Shown piece after piece: positions 11,277 to 22,162 of a stretch of DNA of 64,000 bases. The position numbers were made by a program, and so were the translations under genes. The stretch lies in contig NC_088654.1 of NCBI RefSeq assembly GCF_964019385.1, positions 20,695,108 through 20,759,107 of the forward strand, in the 5' to 3' direction. The notes below the pieces were generated by a model. It worked only from the letters and a program-made list of their open reading frames with translations. It did not search any database and had not been told where the DNA came from. The number at the start of each line of letters is the position of its first letter. Positions within the stretch are counted from its first letter, which is position 1. Source of the stretch: Sycon ciliatum. Taxonomy: Eukaryota > Porifera > Calcarea > Leucosolenida > Sycettidae.

Positions 11277-11417
11277 AATATGAAAATTCGCGGAAATCGC
11301 GACTTAAAAAATGTGCTTTGGGAAAAGTGCGTACCCTGCGACTTTTGGTGTTGCCTGCAGGTGTTTTCGACTTTTGCTTGAGCTGGCCTCGCGACTGTCT
11401 GCCCTGTTGTGCAAGCC

Positions 11418-11681
11418 TTGGACGCGGAGCAAGCTCTTTCGCTTCTGGAGACCCTTCCTGACGGCCCTGTCGCCGCAGTACCAAGCGAAGATGAGTTTGT
11501 GGAGCCAGGCGATCCTGTTGAAAACATGTATTCTGACGCCAACAGCGATGATGACATGGCGAGTGAAAGCAGCGCCAGTGAGAGTGACATGAATGTCACA
11601 GACAACGACAGTGTCGTTGAGATAAGTGCTACTAATGGTGGAAGGGGACGTGGCAGAGAGAGAGAGGATTCGGCCGTTTAA
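11418..11681 (+). pseudogene. Acidic ORF, A type, start codon lost
   Basis: Same acidic ORF as at 9645 but the initiator ATG is TTG (gccTTGG). The rest of the frame is preserved to the stop after REREDSAV, with D-to-G and D-to-N type changes. Unless a GTG 9 nt upstream were used, it would not be translated from the same site. Confidence 0.5.
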
Positions 11682-11929
11682 TAGGCTGTGGTCACGGTAG
11701 AGGTTGTGGTGTACAGGTACAAGGTACAGCCAGTGGTGCAACCTGCACTAGTCGATATTTGCAATACTTGGGAAAATACTGACCCCGCTGTGACTGGTAA
11801 CACAACTGCAAGAGAATGAACCTGTTTTCCACTTACCTGAGGGAACCACTACAGTGCAAGAATCTGATTTATTGCATATTGCAACAGTTTGCCCGATCGG
11901 CAATAAATCCGAATAATTATTAGTGCTGA

Positions 11930-13163
11930 AGTTAATATTGACTGGTTTCGAGGGAAAGAGACAAACGGGAAAAGTCTGAAGAAAAAATTGACTGTCACCA
12001 CCAGGACTCGAACCAGGGACCCTCGCTTGTAGCCAGCGATGCTCTAACCGCTGAGCTATGGTGTAGTCGTCATCCAAGCAGAGACCGTTCAACATTTTCT
12101 TCAGACTTCGTAACTCACACTTCCTGTGAATCCACACAGGCGGGTGGGACGCAGCCCTCACTGTAACCCACACACTTTACGTACAAACTAGCACGCGGGG
12201 AGCCCCAAGTCATAAAATATTGACTGGTTTTGAGGGAAAGAGACAAACGGGAAAAGTCTGAAGAACAAATTTGACTGTCACCACCAGGACTCGAACCAGG
12301 GACCCTCGCTTGTAGCCAGCGATGCTCTAACCGCTGAGCTATGGTGTAGTCGTCATCCAAGCAGAGGCCGTTCAACGTTTTCTTCAGACTTCGTAACTCA
12401 CACTTCCTGTGAATCCACACAGGCGGGTGGGACGCAGCCCTCACTGTAACCCACACACTTCACGTACACACTAGCACCCGGGGAGCCCCAAGTCATAAAA
12501 TATTGACTGGTTTTGAGGGAAAGACACAAAAGGGAAAAGTCTGAAGAAATAATTTGACTGTCACCACCAGGACTCGAACCAGGGACCCTCACTTGTAGCC
12601 AGCGATACTCTAACCGCTGAGCTATGGTGTAGTCGTCATCCAAGCAGAGACCGTTCAACGTTTTCTTCAGACTTCGTAACTCACACTTCCTGTGAATCCA
12701 CAAAGGCGGGTGGGACGCAGCCCTTACTGTAAACCACACACTTCACGTACAAACTAGCACGCGGGGAACCCCAAGTCATAAAATATTGACTGGTTTTGAG
12801 GGAGAGAGACAAACGGGAAAAGTCTGAAGAAAAAATTTGACTGTCACCACCAGGACTCAAACCAGGGACCCTCGCTTGTAGCCAGCGATGCTCTAACCGC
12901 TGAGCTATGGTGTAGTCGTCATCCAAGCAGAGACCGTTCAACGTTTTCTTCAGACTTCGTAACTCACACTTTATGTGAATCCACACAGGCGGGTGAGACG
13001 CAGCCCTCACTGTAACCCACACACTTCACGTACAAACTAGCGCGCGGGGAGCCCCAAGTCATAAAATATTGACTGGTTTTGAGGGAAAGAGACAAACGGG
13101 AAAAGTCTGAAGAAAAAATTGACTGTCACCACCAGGACTCGAACCAGGGACCCTCGCTTGTAC
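11930..13163 (-). repeat. tRNA-like tandem array, 283-bp period (U3)
   Basis: Four full copies and one partial, with tRNA-like cores (minus strand) at about 11990-12075, 12273-12358, 12556-12641 and 12839-12924, and a truncated one from 13121. Each core has a canonical A box (TAGCTCAGCGGTTAGAGC), a perfect 5-bp anticodon-type stem (TCGCT/AGCGA) and a canonical B box (GGTTCGAGTCC). The loop lacks T33 and the acceptor and T stems have mismatches, so these are tRNA-derived SINE heads, not working tRNAs. Between cores lie about 200 bp of shared spacer. Confidence 0.8.
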
Positions 13164-13631
13164 CAGGGAACTATTGCATCACTCACACTATGCACTTAGA
13201 TTCTCACACACTCCCTCAATGTTATTTATATTCGACGCTGCTTAAACCACTGGGACAATACAATCACCCTATTATCCTATTTACTCGGTTCACAAAACCT
13301 GGATTGACATAACACAAGAGGGAAATGAAACATCAACCCGTTACCGTTTGTACGTACAAATTTCGACCGCTCTCGGTCGATGACTTTCATGCACACAAAC
13401 TGGACTGGCTCACTGCAGAGAGCTGGGGTTTCCCCTGCTGGTAGCCAAGATGTACGCGCAGAGGGTGCCAACAATTGTTTTGTATTATGCGATATAAAAA
13501 TTCGCGGAAATCGCTACTTGAAAAATGCGCTTTGCGAAAAGTGCGTACCCTGCGACTTTTGGTATTGCCTGCAGGTGTTTTCGACTTTTGCTTGAGCTGG
13601 CCTCGCGACTGTCCGCCCTGTTGTGCAAGCC

Positions 13632-13904
13632 ATGGACGCGGAGCAAGCTCTTTCGCTTCTGGAGACCCTTCCTGACGGCACCGTCGCCGCCTTACCAAGC
13701 GAAGATGAGTTTGTGGAGCCAGACGATACTGTTGAAAACATGTATTCTGACGCCAACAGCGACGATGACAGCGACGATGACATGGCGAGTGAAAGCAGCG
13801 CCAGTGAAAGTGACATGGATGTCACAGACAACGACAGTGTCGTTGAGATAAGTGCTACTAATGGTGGAAGGGGACGTGGCAGAGAGAGAGGATTCAGCCG
13901 TTGA
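13632..13904 (+). CDS. Acidic piggyBac-like N-terminal ORF (B type, U3)
   Basis: Copy of the 9645 ORF with the same gccATGG start. A 12-bp duplication gives NSDDDSDDDMAS. The (GA)n run is two bases shorter, so the end is RERGFSR followed by TGA. No transposase core follows. Function unknown. Confidence 0.45.
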   Translation: MDAEQALSLLETLPDGTVAALPSEDEFVEPDDTVENMYSDANSDDDSDDDMASESSASESDMDVTDNDSVVEISATNGGRGRGRERGFSR

Positions 13905-14527
13905 ATAGGCTGTGGTCACGGTAGAGGTTGTGGTGTACAGGTACTAGGTACAGCCAGTGGTGCAACCTGCACTAGTCGATATTTGCAATACTTGGGAAAA
14001 TACTGACCCCGCTGTGACTGGTAACACACATCCCAGAGAATGAACCTGGTATCCACTTACCTGAGGGAGCCACTCCAGAGCAACAATCTGATTTATTGCA
14101 TATTGCAACAGTTTGCCCGATCGGCAATAAAGCCGAATAATTATTAGTGCTAAATAGTGATACTTTTGTTCATTTTCTGGACTTGAACGTTGTTGCATCG
14201 CATTCCTGAGAGTTTTTACTTTCAGAATCACCCCATGTTGTACGTAATGAAAGTGAAAAATAAATAAAAGTTACGGCATGAACAATGACAGTCGTATTTT
14301 GCTGTACAAATACCTGAAAGAGTAAAGGGTTAGAACAATTTTCTTAATTTGAAAAGAGATTTTAAGTGACTTGCATCCATCAACAGGCCAGACGTCACAA
14401 GAACCTGGTGTGACAAAAGTCATGATCTCCCCATAAGGTTTTGTAGCAGTGAACTACCGTAGCTCACACAAGAGGATTGTTTGCAACAGCTTCAGCAGCA
14501 TTGTATTTTCCCATCAAATCAACTTAC

Positions 14528-14599
14528 AATGTACTTAGCCTGCCAAGACCATTGAATGCTCCCGCCGGTAAAGTTCTCAGTTGATTATTTTGCAGCTCT
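14528..14599 (-). CDS. LRR exon D (72 nt)
   Basis: Identical to exon C in sequence, splice signals and phase. Duplicated with the unit. Confidence 0.7.
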
Positions 14600-15173
14600 C
14601 TATACAAAGAGAAGAGAAAAATTGTGACAGAGGTTACCCGACATTCAACTTTGACAACCAGCTAGCACGGCACTGTACACTAAAACTATTGTCACAATAC
14701 ACCTGACGACATCCTGGACTAGCTTTCAAAGGTGCACAAATCGCTGACTTCTTCTTCACCTTCCCATTCCCATCGTCTCTCACGTCGTGCTGGAAGCTGT
14801 CCACGTCCACATACTCAAGCGTGCCTTATGCAATCAGAAGGAAACTATTACATCTCTCACACTATACACTTAGATTCTCACACACTTCCTCGATGTTATT
14901 TATATTCGACGCTGCTTAAACCATTGGGACAATACAATCACCCTATTATCCTATTTACTCGGTTCACAAAACCTGAATTGACATAACACAAGAGGGAAGT
15001 AAAACATCAACCAATTACCGTTTGTACTTACAAATTTCGACCGCTCTCGGTCGATGACTTCCATGCACACAGACTGTACTGGCTCACTGCAGAGAGCTGG
15101 GGTTTACCCCACTGGTAGCCAAGATGTACGCGCAGAGGGTGCCAACAATTGTTTTGTGTTATGCAATATAAAA

Positions 15174-15269
15174 CCGTTAGGCGCTGCATCTGCCGCTAGG
15201 GTTTATCGGGTGTTAGCGGCCGTCGTGAGTTCCCTTCGGGAACGGACACGATAAATTACTTTTTTTTTT
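15174..15269 (+). mobile_element. 96-bp SINE-like retroinsert (U4 copy)
   Basis: Same insert as 11181-11276 at the same place, so it predates the U3/U4 duplication. Confidence 0.65.
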
Positions 15270-15410
15270 AATATGAAAATTCGCGGAAATCGCGACTTAA
15301 AAAATGTGCTTTGGGAAAAGTGCGTACCCTGCGACTTTTGGTGTTGCCTGCAGGTGTTTTCGACTTTTGCTTGAGCTGGCCTCGCGACTGTCTGCCCTGT
15401 TGTGCAAGCC

Positions 15411-15674
15411 TTGGACGCGGAGCAAGCTCTTTCGCTTCTGGAGACCCTTCCTGACGGCCCTGTCGCCGCCGTACCAAGCGAAGATGAGTTTGTGGAGCCA
15501 GGCGATCCTGTTGAAAACATGTATTCTGACGCCAACAGCGATGATGACATGGCGAGTGAAAGCAGCGCCAGTGAGAGTGACATGAATGTCACAGACAACG
15601 ACAGTGTCGTTGAGATAAGTGCTACTAATGGTGGAAGGGGACGTGGCAGAGAGAGAGAGGATTCGGCCGTTTAA
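15411..15674 (+). pseudogene. Acidic ORF, A type, start codon lost (U4)
   Basis: Duplicate of 11418-11681, also with TTG in place of ATG. Confidence 0.5.
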
Positions 15675-15922
15675 TAGGCTGTGGTCACGGTAGAGGTTGT
15701 GGTGTACAGGTACAAGGTACAGCCAGTGGTGCAACCTGCACTAGTCGATATTTGCAATACTTGGGAAAATACTGACCCCGCTGTGACTGGTAACACAACT
15801 GCAAGAGAATGAACCTGTTTTCCACTTACCTGAGGGAACCACTACAGTGCAAGAATCTGATTTATTGCATATTGCAACAGTTTGCCCGATCGGCAATAAA
15901 TCCGAATAATTATTAGTGCTGA

Positions 15923-17155
15923 AGTTAATATTGACTGGTTTCGAGGGAAAGAGACAAACGGGAAAAGTCTGAAGAAAAAATTGACTGTCACCACCAGGAC
16001 TCGAACCAGGGACCCTCGCTTGTAGCCAGCGATGCTCTAACCGCTGAGCTATGGTGTAGTCGTCATCCAAGCAGAGACCGTTCAACATTTTCTTCAGACT
16101 TCGTAACTCACACTTCCTGTGAATCCACACAGGCGGGTGGGACGCAGCCCTCACTGTAACCCACACACTTTACGTACAAACTAGCACGCGGGGAGCCCCA
16201 AGTCATAAAATATTGACTGGTTTTGAGGGAAAGAGACAAACGGGAAAAGTCTGAAGAACAAATTTGACTGTCACCACCAGGACTCGAACCAGGGACCCTC
16301 GCTTGTAGCCAGCGATGCTCTAACCGCTGAGCTATGGTGTAGTCGTCATCCAAGCAGAGACCGTTCAACGTTTTCTTCAGACTTCGTAACTCACACTTCC
16401 TGTGAATCCACACAGGCGGGTGGGACGCAGCCCTCACTGTAACCCACACACTTCACGTACACACTAGCACCCGGGGAGCCCCAAGTCATAAAATATTGAC
16501 TGGTTTTGAGGGAAAGACACAAAAGGGAAAAGTCTGAAGAAAAAATTTGACTGTCACCACCAGGACTCGAACCAGGGACCCTCACTTGTAGCCAGCGATA
16601 CTCTAACCGCTGAGCTATGGTGTAGTCGTCATCCAAGCAGAGACCGTTCAACGTTTTCTTCAGACTTCGTAACTCACACTTCCTGTGAATCCACAAAGGC
16701 GGGTGGGACGCAGCCCTTACTGTAAACCACACACTTCACGTACAAACTAGCACGCGGGAACCCCAAGTCATAAAATATTGACTGGTTTTGAGGGAGAGAG
16801 ACAAACGGGAAAAGTCTGAAGAAAAAATTTGACTGTCACCACCAGGACTCAAACCAGGGACCCTCGCTTGTAGCCAGCGATGCTCTAACCGCTGAGCTAT
16901 GGTGTAGTCGTCATCCAAGCAGAGACCGTTCAACGTTTTCTTCAGACTTCGTAACTCACACTTTCTGTGAATCCACACAGGCGGGTGGGACGCAGCCCTC
17001 ACTGTAACCCACACACTTCACGTACAAACTAGCGCGCGGGGAGCCCCAAGTCATAAAATATTGACTGGTTTTGAGGGAAAGAGACAAACGGGAAAAGTCT
17101 GAAGAAAAAATTGACTGTCACCACCAGGACTCGAACCAGGGACCCTCGCTTGTAC
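15923..17155 (-). repeat. tRNA-like tandem array, 283-bp period (U4)
   Basis: Counterpart of the U3 array. Cores start on the plus strand at about 15983, 16266, 16549 and 16831, with a partial core at 17113. A and B boxes are intact in the full copies; one copy has a C-to-T change next to the B box. Confidence 0.8.
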
Positions 17156-17623
17156 CAGGGAACTATTGCATCACTCACACTATGCACTTAGATTCTCACA
17201 CACTCCCTCAATGTTATTTATATTCGACGCTGCTTAAACCACTGGGACAATACAATCACCCTATTATCCTATTTACTCGGTTCACAAAACCTGGATTGAC
17301 ATAACACAAGAGGGAAATGAAACATCAACCCGTTACCGTTTGTACGTACAAATTTCGACCGCTCTCGGTCGATGACTTTCATGCACACAAACTGGACTGG
17401 CTCACTGCAGAGAGCTGGGGTTTCCCCTGCTGGTAGCCAAGATGTACGCGCAGAGGGTGCCAACAATTGTTTTGTGTTATGCGATATAAAAATTCGCGGA
17501 AATCGCGACTTGAAAAATGCGCTTTGCGAAAAGTGCGTACCCTGCGACTTTTGGTATTGCCTGCAGGTGTTTTCGACTTTTGCTTGAGCTGGCCTCGCGA
17601 CTGTCCGCCCTGTTGTGCAAGCC

Positions 17624-17896
17624 ATGGACGCGGAGCAAGCTCTTTCGCTTCTGGAGACCCTTCCTGACGGCACCGTCGCCGCCTTACCAAGCGAAGATGA
17701 GTTTGTGGAGCCAGACGATACTGTTGAAAACATGTATTCTGACGCCAACAGCGACGATGACAGCGACGATGACATGGCGAGTGAAAGCAGCGCCAGTGAA
17801 AGTGACATGGATGTCACAGACAACGACAGTGTCGTTGAGATAAGTGCTACTAATGGTGGAAGGGGACGTGGCAGAGAGAGAGGATTCAGCCGTTGA
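17624..17896 (+). CDS. Acidic piggyBac-like N-terminal ORF (B type, U4)
   Basis: Copy of 13632-13904 with the same start, the same 12-bp duplication and the same stop. Likely a passenger of the unit duplication. Confidence 0.45.
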   Translation: MDAEQALSLLETLPDGTVAALPSEDEFVEPDDTVENMYSDANSDDDSDDDMASESSASESDMDVTDNDSVVEISATNGGRGRGRERGFSR

Positions 17897-18321
17897 ATAG
17901 GCTGTGGTCACGGTAGAGGTTGTGGTGTACAGGTACTAGGTACAGCCAGTGGTGCAACCTGCACTAGTCGATATTTGCAATACTTGGGAAAATACTGACC
18001 CCGCTGTGACTGGTAACACACATCCCAGAGAATGAACCTGGTATCCACTTACCTGAGGGAGCCACTCCAGTGCAACAATCTGATTTATTGCATATTGCAA
18101 CAGTTTGCCCGATCGGCAATAAAGCCGAATAATTATTAGTGCTAAATAGTGATACTTTTGTTCATTTTCTGGACTTGAACGTTGTTGCATCGCATTCCTG
18201 AGGGTTTTTACTTTCAGAATCACCCCATGTTGTACGTAATGAAAGTGAAAAATAAATAAAAGTTACGGCATGAACAATGACGGTCGTATTTTGCTGTACA
18301 AATACCTGAAAGAGTAAAGGG

Positions 18322-18942
18322 TTAGAACAATTTTCTTAATTTGAAAAGAGATTTTAAGTGACTTGCATCCATCAACAGGCCAGACGTCACAAGAACCTGG
18401 TGTGACAAAAGTCATGATCTCCCCATAAGGTTTTGTCGCAGTGAACTACCGTAGCTCACACAAGAGGATTGTTTGCAACAGCTTCAGCAGCATTGTATTT
18501 TCCCATCAAATCAACTTACAATGTACTTAGCCTGCCAAGACCATTGAATGCTCCCGCCGGTAAAGTTCTCAGTTGATTATTTTGCAGCTCTCTATACAAA
18601 GAGAAGAGAAAAATTGTGACAGAGGTTACCCGACATTCAACTTTGACAACAAGCTAGCACGGCACTGTACACTAAAACTATTGTCACAATACACCTGACG
18701 ACATCCTGGACTAGCTTTCAAATGTGCACAAATCGCTGACTTCTTCTTCACCTTCCCATTCCCGTCGTCTCTCATATCGTGCTGGAAGCTGTCTACATCC
18801 ACATACTCAAGCGTGCCTTATGCAATGAGAAGGAAACTATTACATCTCTCACACTATACACTTAGATTCTCACACACTCCCTCAATGTTATTTATATTCG
18901 ACGCTGCTTAAACCATTGGGACAATACAATCACCCTATTATC
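18322..18942. repeat. Partial tandem unit U5
   Basis: Holds LRR exon E and the following 350 bp, then stops abruptly inside the segment 'cctattatc', where unrelated sequence begins. Confidence 0.8.
18520..18591 (-). CDS. LRR exon E (72 nt)
   Basis: Same 72-nt phase-2 LRR exon as exons A-D, with conserved acceptor and donor. Being the rightmost of the tandem block, it would be the most 5' of those five in the gene. Confidence 0.7.
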
Positions 18943-19140
18943 GCACTGTCTGACTGTTTATCATCTTGTTAAAGCCGTGGATATTTGCTGCATAACTCGT
19001 TCTTATGTGTTTCTTCTTTTTTTTACATATATGATATACGAAAAACATTCCATTGGTCTATGCACTGTGTACTTTCTAGTTCACCTAACATACAACCTTA
19101 CGAAGTTTTAAAGTAGGAGACAGCAAACACACCTGATCTC
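18943..19140. other. No feature recognised
   Basis: AT-rich DNA between the tandem block and the satellite; nothing supported. Confidence 0.4.
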
Positions 19141-19350
19141 CATGTGTTTTCTATGATGCGATCTGTGTCATATCATCTGTGTCATGTGATTTCCGTAATG
19201 TGATCTGTGTCATGTGATCTGTGTCATATCATCTGTGACATGTGATCTGTGTCATGTGATCTCCGTAATGTGATCTGTGTTATGTGATCTCCGTAATGTG
19301 ATCTGTGTCATGTGATCTGTGTCATGCGATCTCCATAATGTGATGTATTT
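19141..19350. repeat. 'catgtgatctgtgt' satellite, left part
   Basis: Degenerate array of CATGTGATCTGTGT and CTCCGTAATGTGAT words. The same array resumes at 22108-22162 and 24503-24565, on the far sides of a LINE and an LTR element. Those two elements therefore inserted into one satellite block. Confidence 0.85.
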
Positions 19351-19814
19351 TGTATTGCTTTTATTTTACATCGCAAGTCAAACGGGCAATCATGCCCAAT
19401 GTTATGATGACGATGGAAAGGGAGAAAAGATTAAGAACAAGATTACTTATCCTGGATTATGGGGAGTGAAGAAAACGGTTAGTCTAGGAATCTCTCCTTA
19501 GATTATCAACATTGGTCATGAAAATAGACTTTCAATGGACGTGAGAGTTGAGATGTGCTAGGTCAGGCCAACTAGAGGGGAATGCTAGGCTGTGAGATTC
19601 CGAAGTACATATATTCCGTGTTTGTTTTAAGCATGCATTGCAAATCCAAGGACAATCATCCCCAAACGGATAAAATCTAAGATAACCTGGATAGGTGGAG
19701 TAATGAAAACAGTGAGTATGGGGAACTCTCGGGATAGGGAACATCCTAGCATTAGCCATGAAAGTAAACTTTCAATAAACGCTTGAATCGGCATGTGGTA
19801 AGACATGACTTTAA

Positions 19815-20823
19815 CCCTTTAGCGGTCTACCATAAGCGTACCGATACTATAGTATCGGTACGTTTGGCCCTCATTTTTTTGGGTTCTTGTTGCTAGGAGA
19901 CAGCTAAAATGGCGCTCTACGCGTAGCTGAGGTCCAAGGCTTTCTGACGATGTGCTAAACAACCATGCTTACCATACAAATTTTTGCCGTATCGATCGAC
20001 TGAAGTTTGTTGAAATTGGAAAAGACGACCATCCGCCATGCGCGCATTTCAAGAATGCGAGAGCATCTCTTGGGGCCGTGTTTCACAAGCGTTCTGAGAG
20101 CAGTAACACCACCAGTCCAGGCTGGATGTCCCGGGAGGTTTTGCAGTGTAGTGTGTTGAGAAAAAGAGCTCCGTTGAGTCCTGCTAGTTCAAAAATATAT
20201 CGTCCACGAATGAAGAAACAAAATTCTCCAAACAGAGAGGAAGCCTTCTTGCTGCCGACACGGCGACAGCGACTGTCACAATGACTCGTCAGGTGCGATC
20301 AGCTGATTCGCCTGGCCGTGAGAATCACGGCATGCGTAAGCTCGCGCCTGAGTACTCATCTGAGCGAGAGTGAATCTGACGCGAGCAGCGCTGAGGTGAA
20401 CAAACCGAAACTGCGATATCGTGGAATGGGAATTGCTGCTGCTGGCGTATCGCCGATGGCGAGGTGTTGGTGTTCAATGGCGGTATTGTAGAGAGCCTAC
20501 ATTTCTTGTAAAGACGTAGCCCTTACCTGATTGTTTATCGTACGACTTCAGCTCCATCACGAACTTGGTATGCCCTTCGTGCTGTGATATTCGTGTATTT
20601 CATTCGCAATTGTATTTTCTCTCAACTTCAAGGGCTACCATGGGCCCTATCCTTGCCTGGACCTAGTCATATTTGAATTTTCTGGACGCGTTCAGGCATA
20701 CAGATTTTGAAAATATATGGTTTACCCATACCTACATCACATGGTTCTTGAGTTATTGCTGGTTGTGTGTACATGTAATTGCGTGACCACCCCTCACATA
20801 CATTGAGTTAGACCGGCAAAGGG
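19815..20823. mobile_element. piggyBac-type non-autonomous element PB-1
   Basis: 1009 bp flanked by TTAA (19811-19814 and 20824-20827). Ends are CCCTTTAGCGGTCTA and the inverted CCCTTTGCCGGTCTA. The uninterrupted site is present in X2 at 33299-33302 (gactTTAAggac). A 26-bp perfect palindrome (cgtaccgatacta and its complement) sits at 19838-19863. An open frame at 19952-20284 (110 codons, basic) matches nothing I recognise. The right subterminal motif TATGTGAGGGGT is shared with PB-2 at 59235. Confidence 0.85.
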
Positions 20824-20827
20824 TTAA

Positions 20828-22107
20828 GGAAGAGGGCAGAAGATTCCACAACTTAGCAGCAGCAAAAACTGGTCTGTGAGATCCCGAAGTACTGCGGATG
20901 TTGGGAAGGGGCAGATTGCAGGCATCCTGACCTCTGGTGGCACGGGGCAGTGAACTGTATTCCAGGCGTGATTTGAGCAGCAAGCTGACATTGCCGTGAA
21001 GTATGCGGTGTACGAGAAGCCGCAACTTGCAATCTGCCCGCTCGACAGCCGGACAAATGCTGAGTTGGGCATACAGCTGCATAGTGTGGGCATGCGAGGG
21101 CTGGGTTGTGATACAGCGGATGCAGCGCTTATCCAGTCTGATGAGGGTCTGTTTGAGATTTGCTGAGAGGCTGGCGAAGTAGGCGTTCGAGGCGTAGAGT
21201 AGGTCATTTAGGATAAGAGCTGTGTAGTAAAGGAGGGACTGCGCACGGGTGATGTCTGCTCTGATGTGGCGCAATACTCGGAGTTTGTAGGACACCTTCT
21301 TCACTACAGCAGCCACTTGACCTGCCCAGCTCAAGCGCTCGTCCAGACAAATACCAAGGGATTTGGCTGTGCTGGTTTGAGCCAGAGGAGTGCCACGACA
21401 TGTAACTTCAAGCTCTAGTCTCTTCCGCCTTCCAGCGGAGATGCCCAGAACCTGGGTTTTCTGCGCGTTGAGAATTAACCCCTTGTCCGCCAGAAATGTT
21501 GCAACTCCGGACACTGCAATGGAGAGGACACGGTTGATGGTAGCTACGTCCGGCCTGCTGGTGTAGATCATGATATTGTCAGCAAACATCAGAACCAGCG
21601 CTGGTGACGCACACTGCACTATGCTCCTTGTGTAAAGGGAGAAGAGTACCGGCCCCAAGACACTGCACTGTGGAACACCGCACGTGCAGCTAGTCGTATC
21701 AGGGACTTCCCCGTCGGCTAAGGCTACTCTCTGGTGTCTGCCACTGAGGTAGTCCACGAACCAATCGAGGGCAACTGAGCCGATACCAATGTCATGGAGC
21801 TCCTTCACCATCGCTTGGTGGTTACCCTTGTCAAAGGCCTTGCGCATGTCCACTAAGACAAGGCCACAGTGCTGGCTGTGGTCTGTGGCAGTGAGAAGGC
21901 TATCAACGGCAACGGTGATGGCGTCCTCCGTCGAGTGGTGAGGACGGAAGGCGAACTGGTTGTCGGGAAGTAGATGTTCCGCGTGGACAAACTGGCAGAG
22001 CCGCTTGAGGACGATCTTCTCCATGATCTTTGACACTACTGGGAGCAGCGAGATCGGCTTATAGTTCTTTGGGATAGATGGGTCACCGGATTTGAAAAGA
22101 GGACGTA
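20828..22107 (-). pseudogene. LINE X1 reverse transcriptase (dead)
   Basis: The frame encodes an RT domain: PLFKSGDPSIPKNYKPISLL, then FAFRPHHSTEDA, DMRKAFDK, GVPQCSVLGP, LMFADNIMIY, LNAQKTQVLG and the C-terminal RSTSGSHRPVFAAAKLWNLL. The catalytic second Asp of the FADD box is Asn (21575-21577), and GVPQGS has become GVPQCS. The copy is therefore inactive even apart from truncation and the PB-1 insert that replaces its last codons. X2 keeps FADD. Confidence 0.85.
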
Positions 22108-22162
22108 CTGTGTGACATGTGATCGGTGTCATGTGATCTCCGCAATGTGATCTGTGTCATAT

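Larger units (their letters stand above)
10339..14331. repeat. Tandem unit U3 (3.99 kb)
   Basis: Contains, left to right: LRR exon C, an A-type acidic ORF with the 96-bp insert, the tRNA-like array, and a B-type acidic ORF. U4 repeats it at a distance of 3993 bp with only scattered single-base differences. Confidence 0.9.
14332..18321. repeat. Tandem unit U4 (3.99 kb)
   Basis: Near-identical copy of U3, same order of parts. Scattered differences include a 3-base deletion near 16758 in the spacer of the tRNA-like array. Confidence 0.9.
19351..22107 (-). mobile_element. LINE X1 (5'-truncated, with nested insert)
   Basis: Minus-strand CR1/jockey-like non-LTR element. Its 3' end carries AATAAAAGCAATACA at 19351-19365 (read on minus) and its 5' end is broken off within the reverse transcriptase at about 22107, where satellite resumes. 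It is closely similar to X2 (32840 onward). A piggyBac-type element is inserted at 19815-20823. Confidence 0.85.

Noticed and set aside
11990-12075. Functional tRNA gene
   Set aside because: A and B boxes are good, but T33 is missing and the acceptor and T stems have mismatches; copies are tandem and identical.
12115-13022. Repeated 113-codon frames on the minus strand (TIAQRLEHRWLQ type)
   Set aside because: Translation shadow of the tRNA-like core and spacer. This kind of peptide is a well-known artefact of tRNA-derived repeats.
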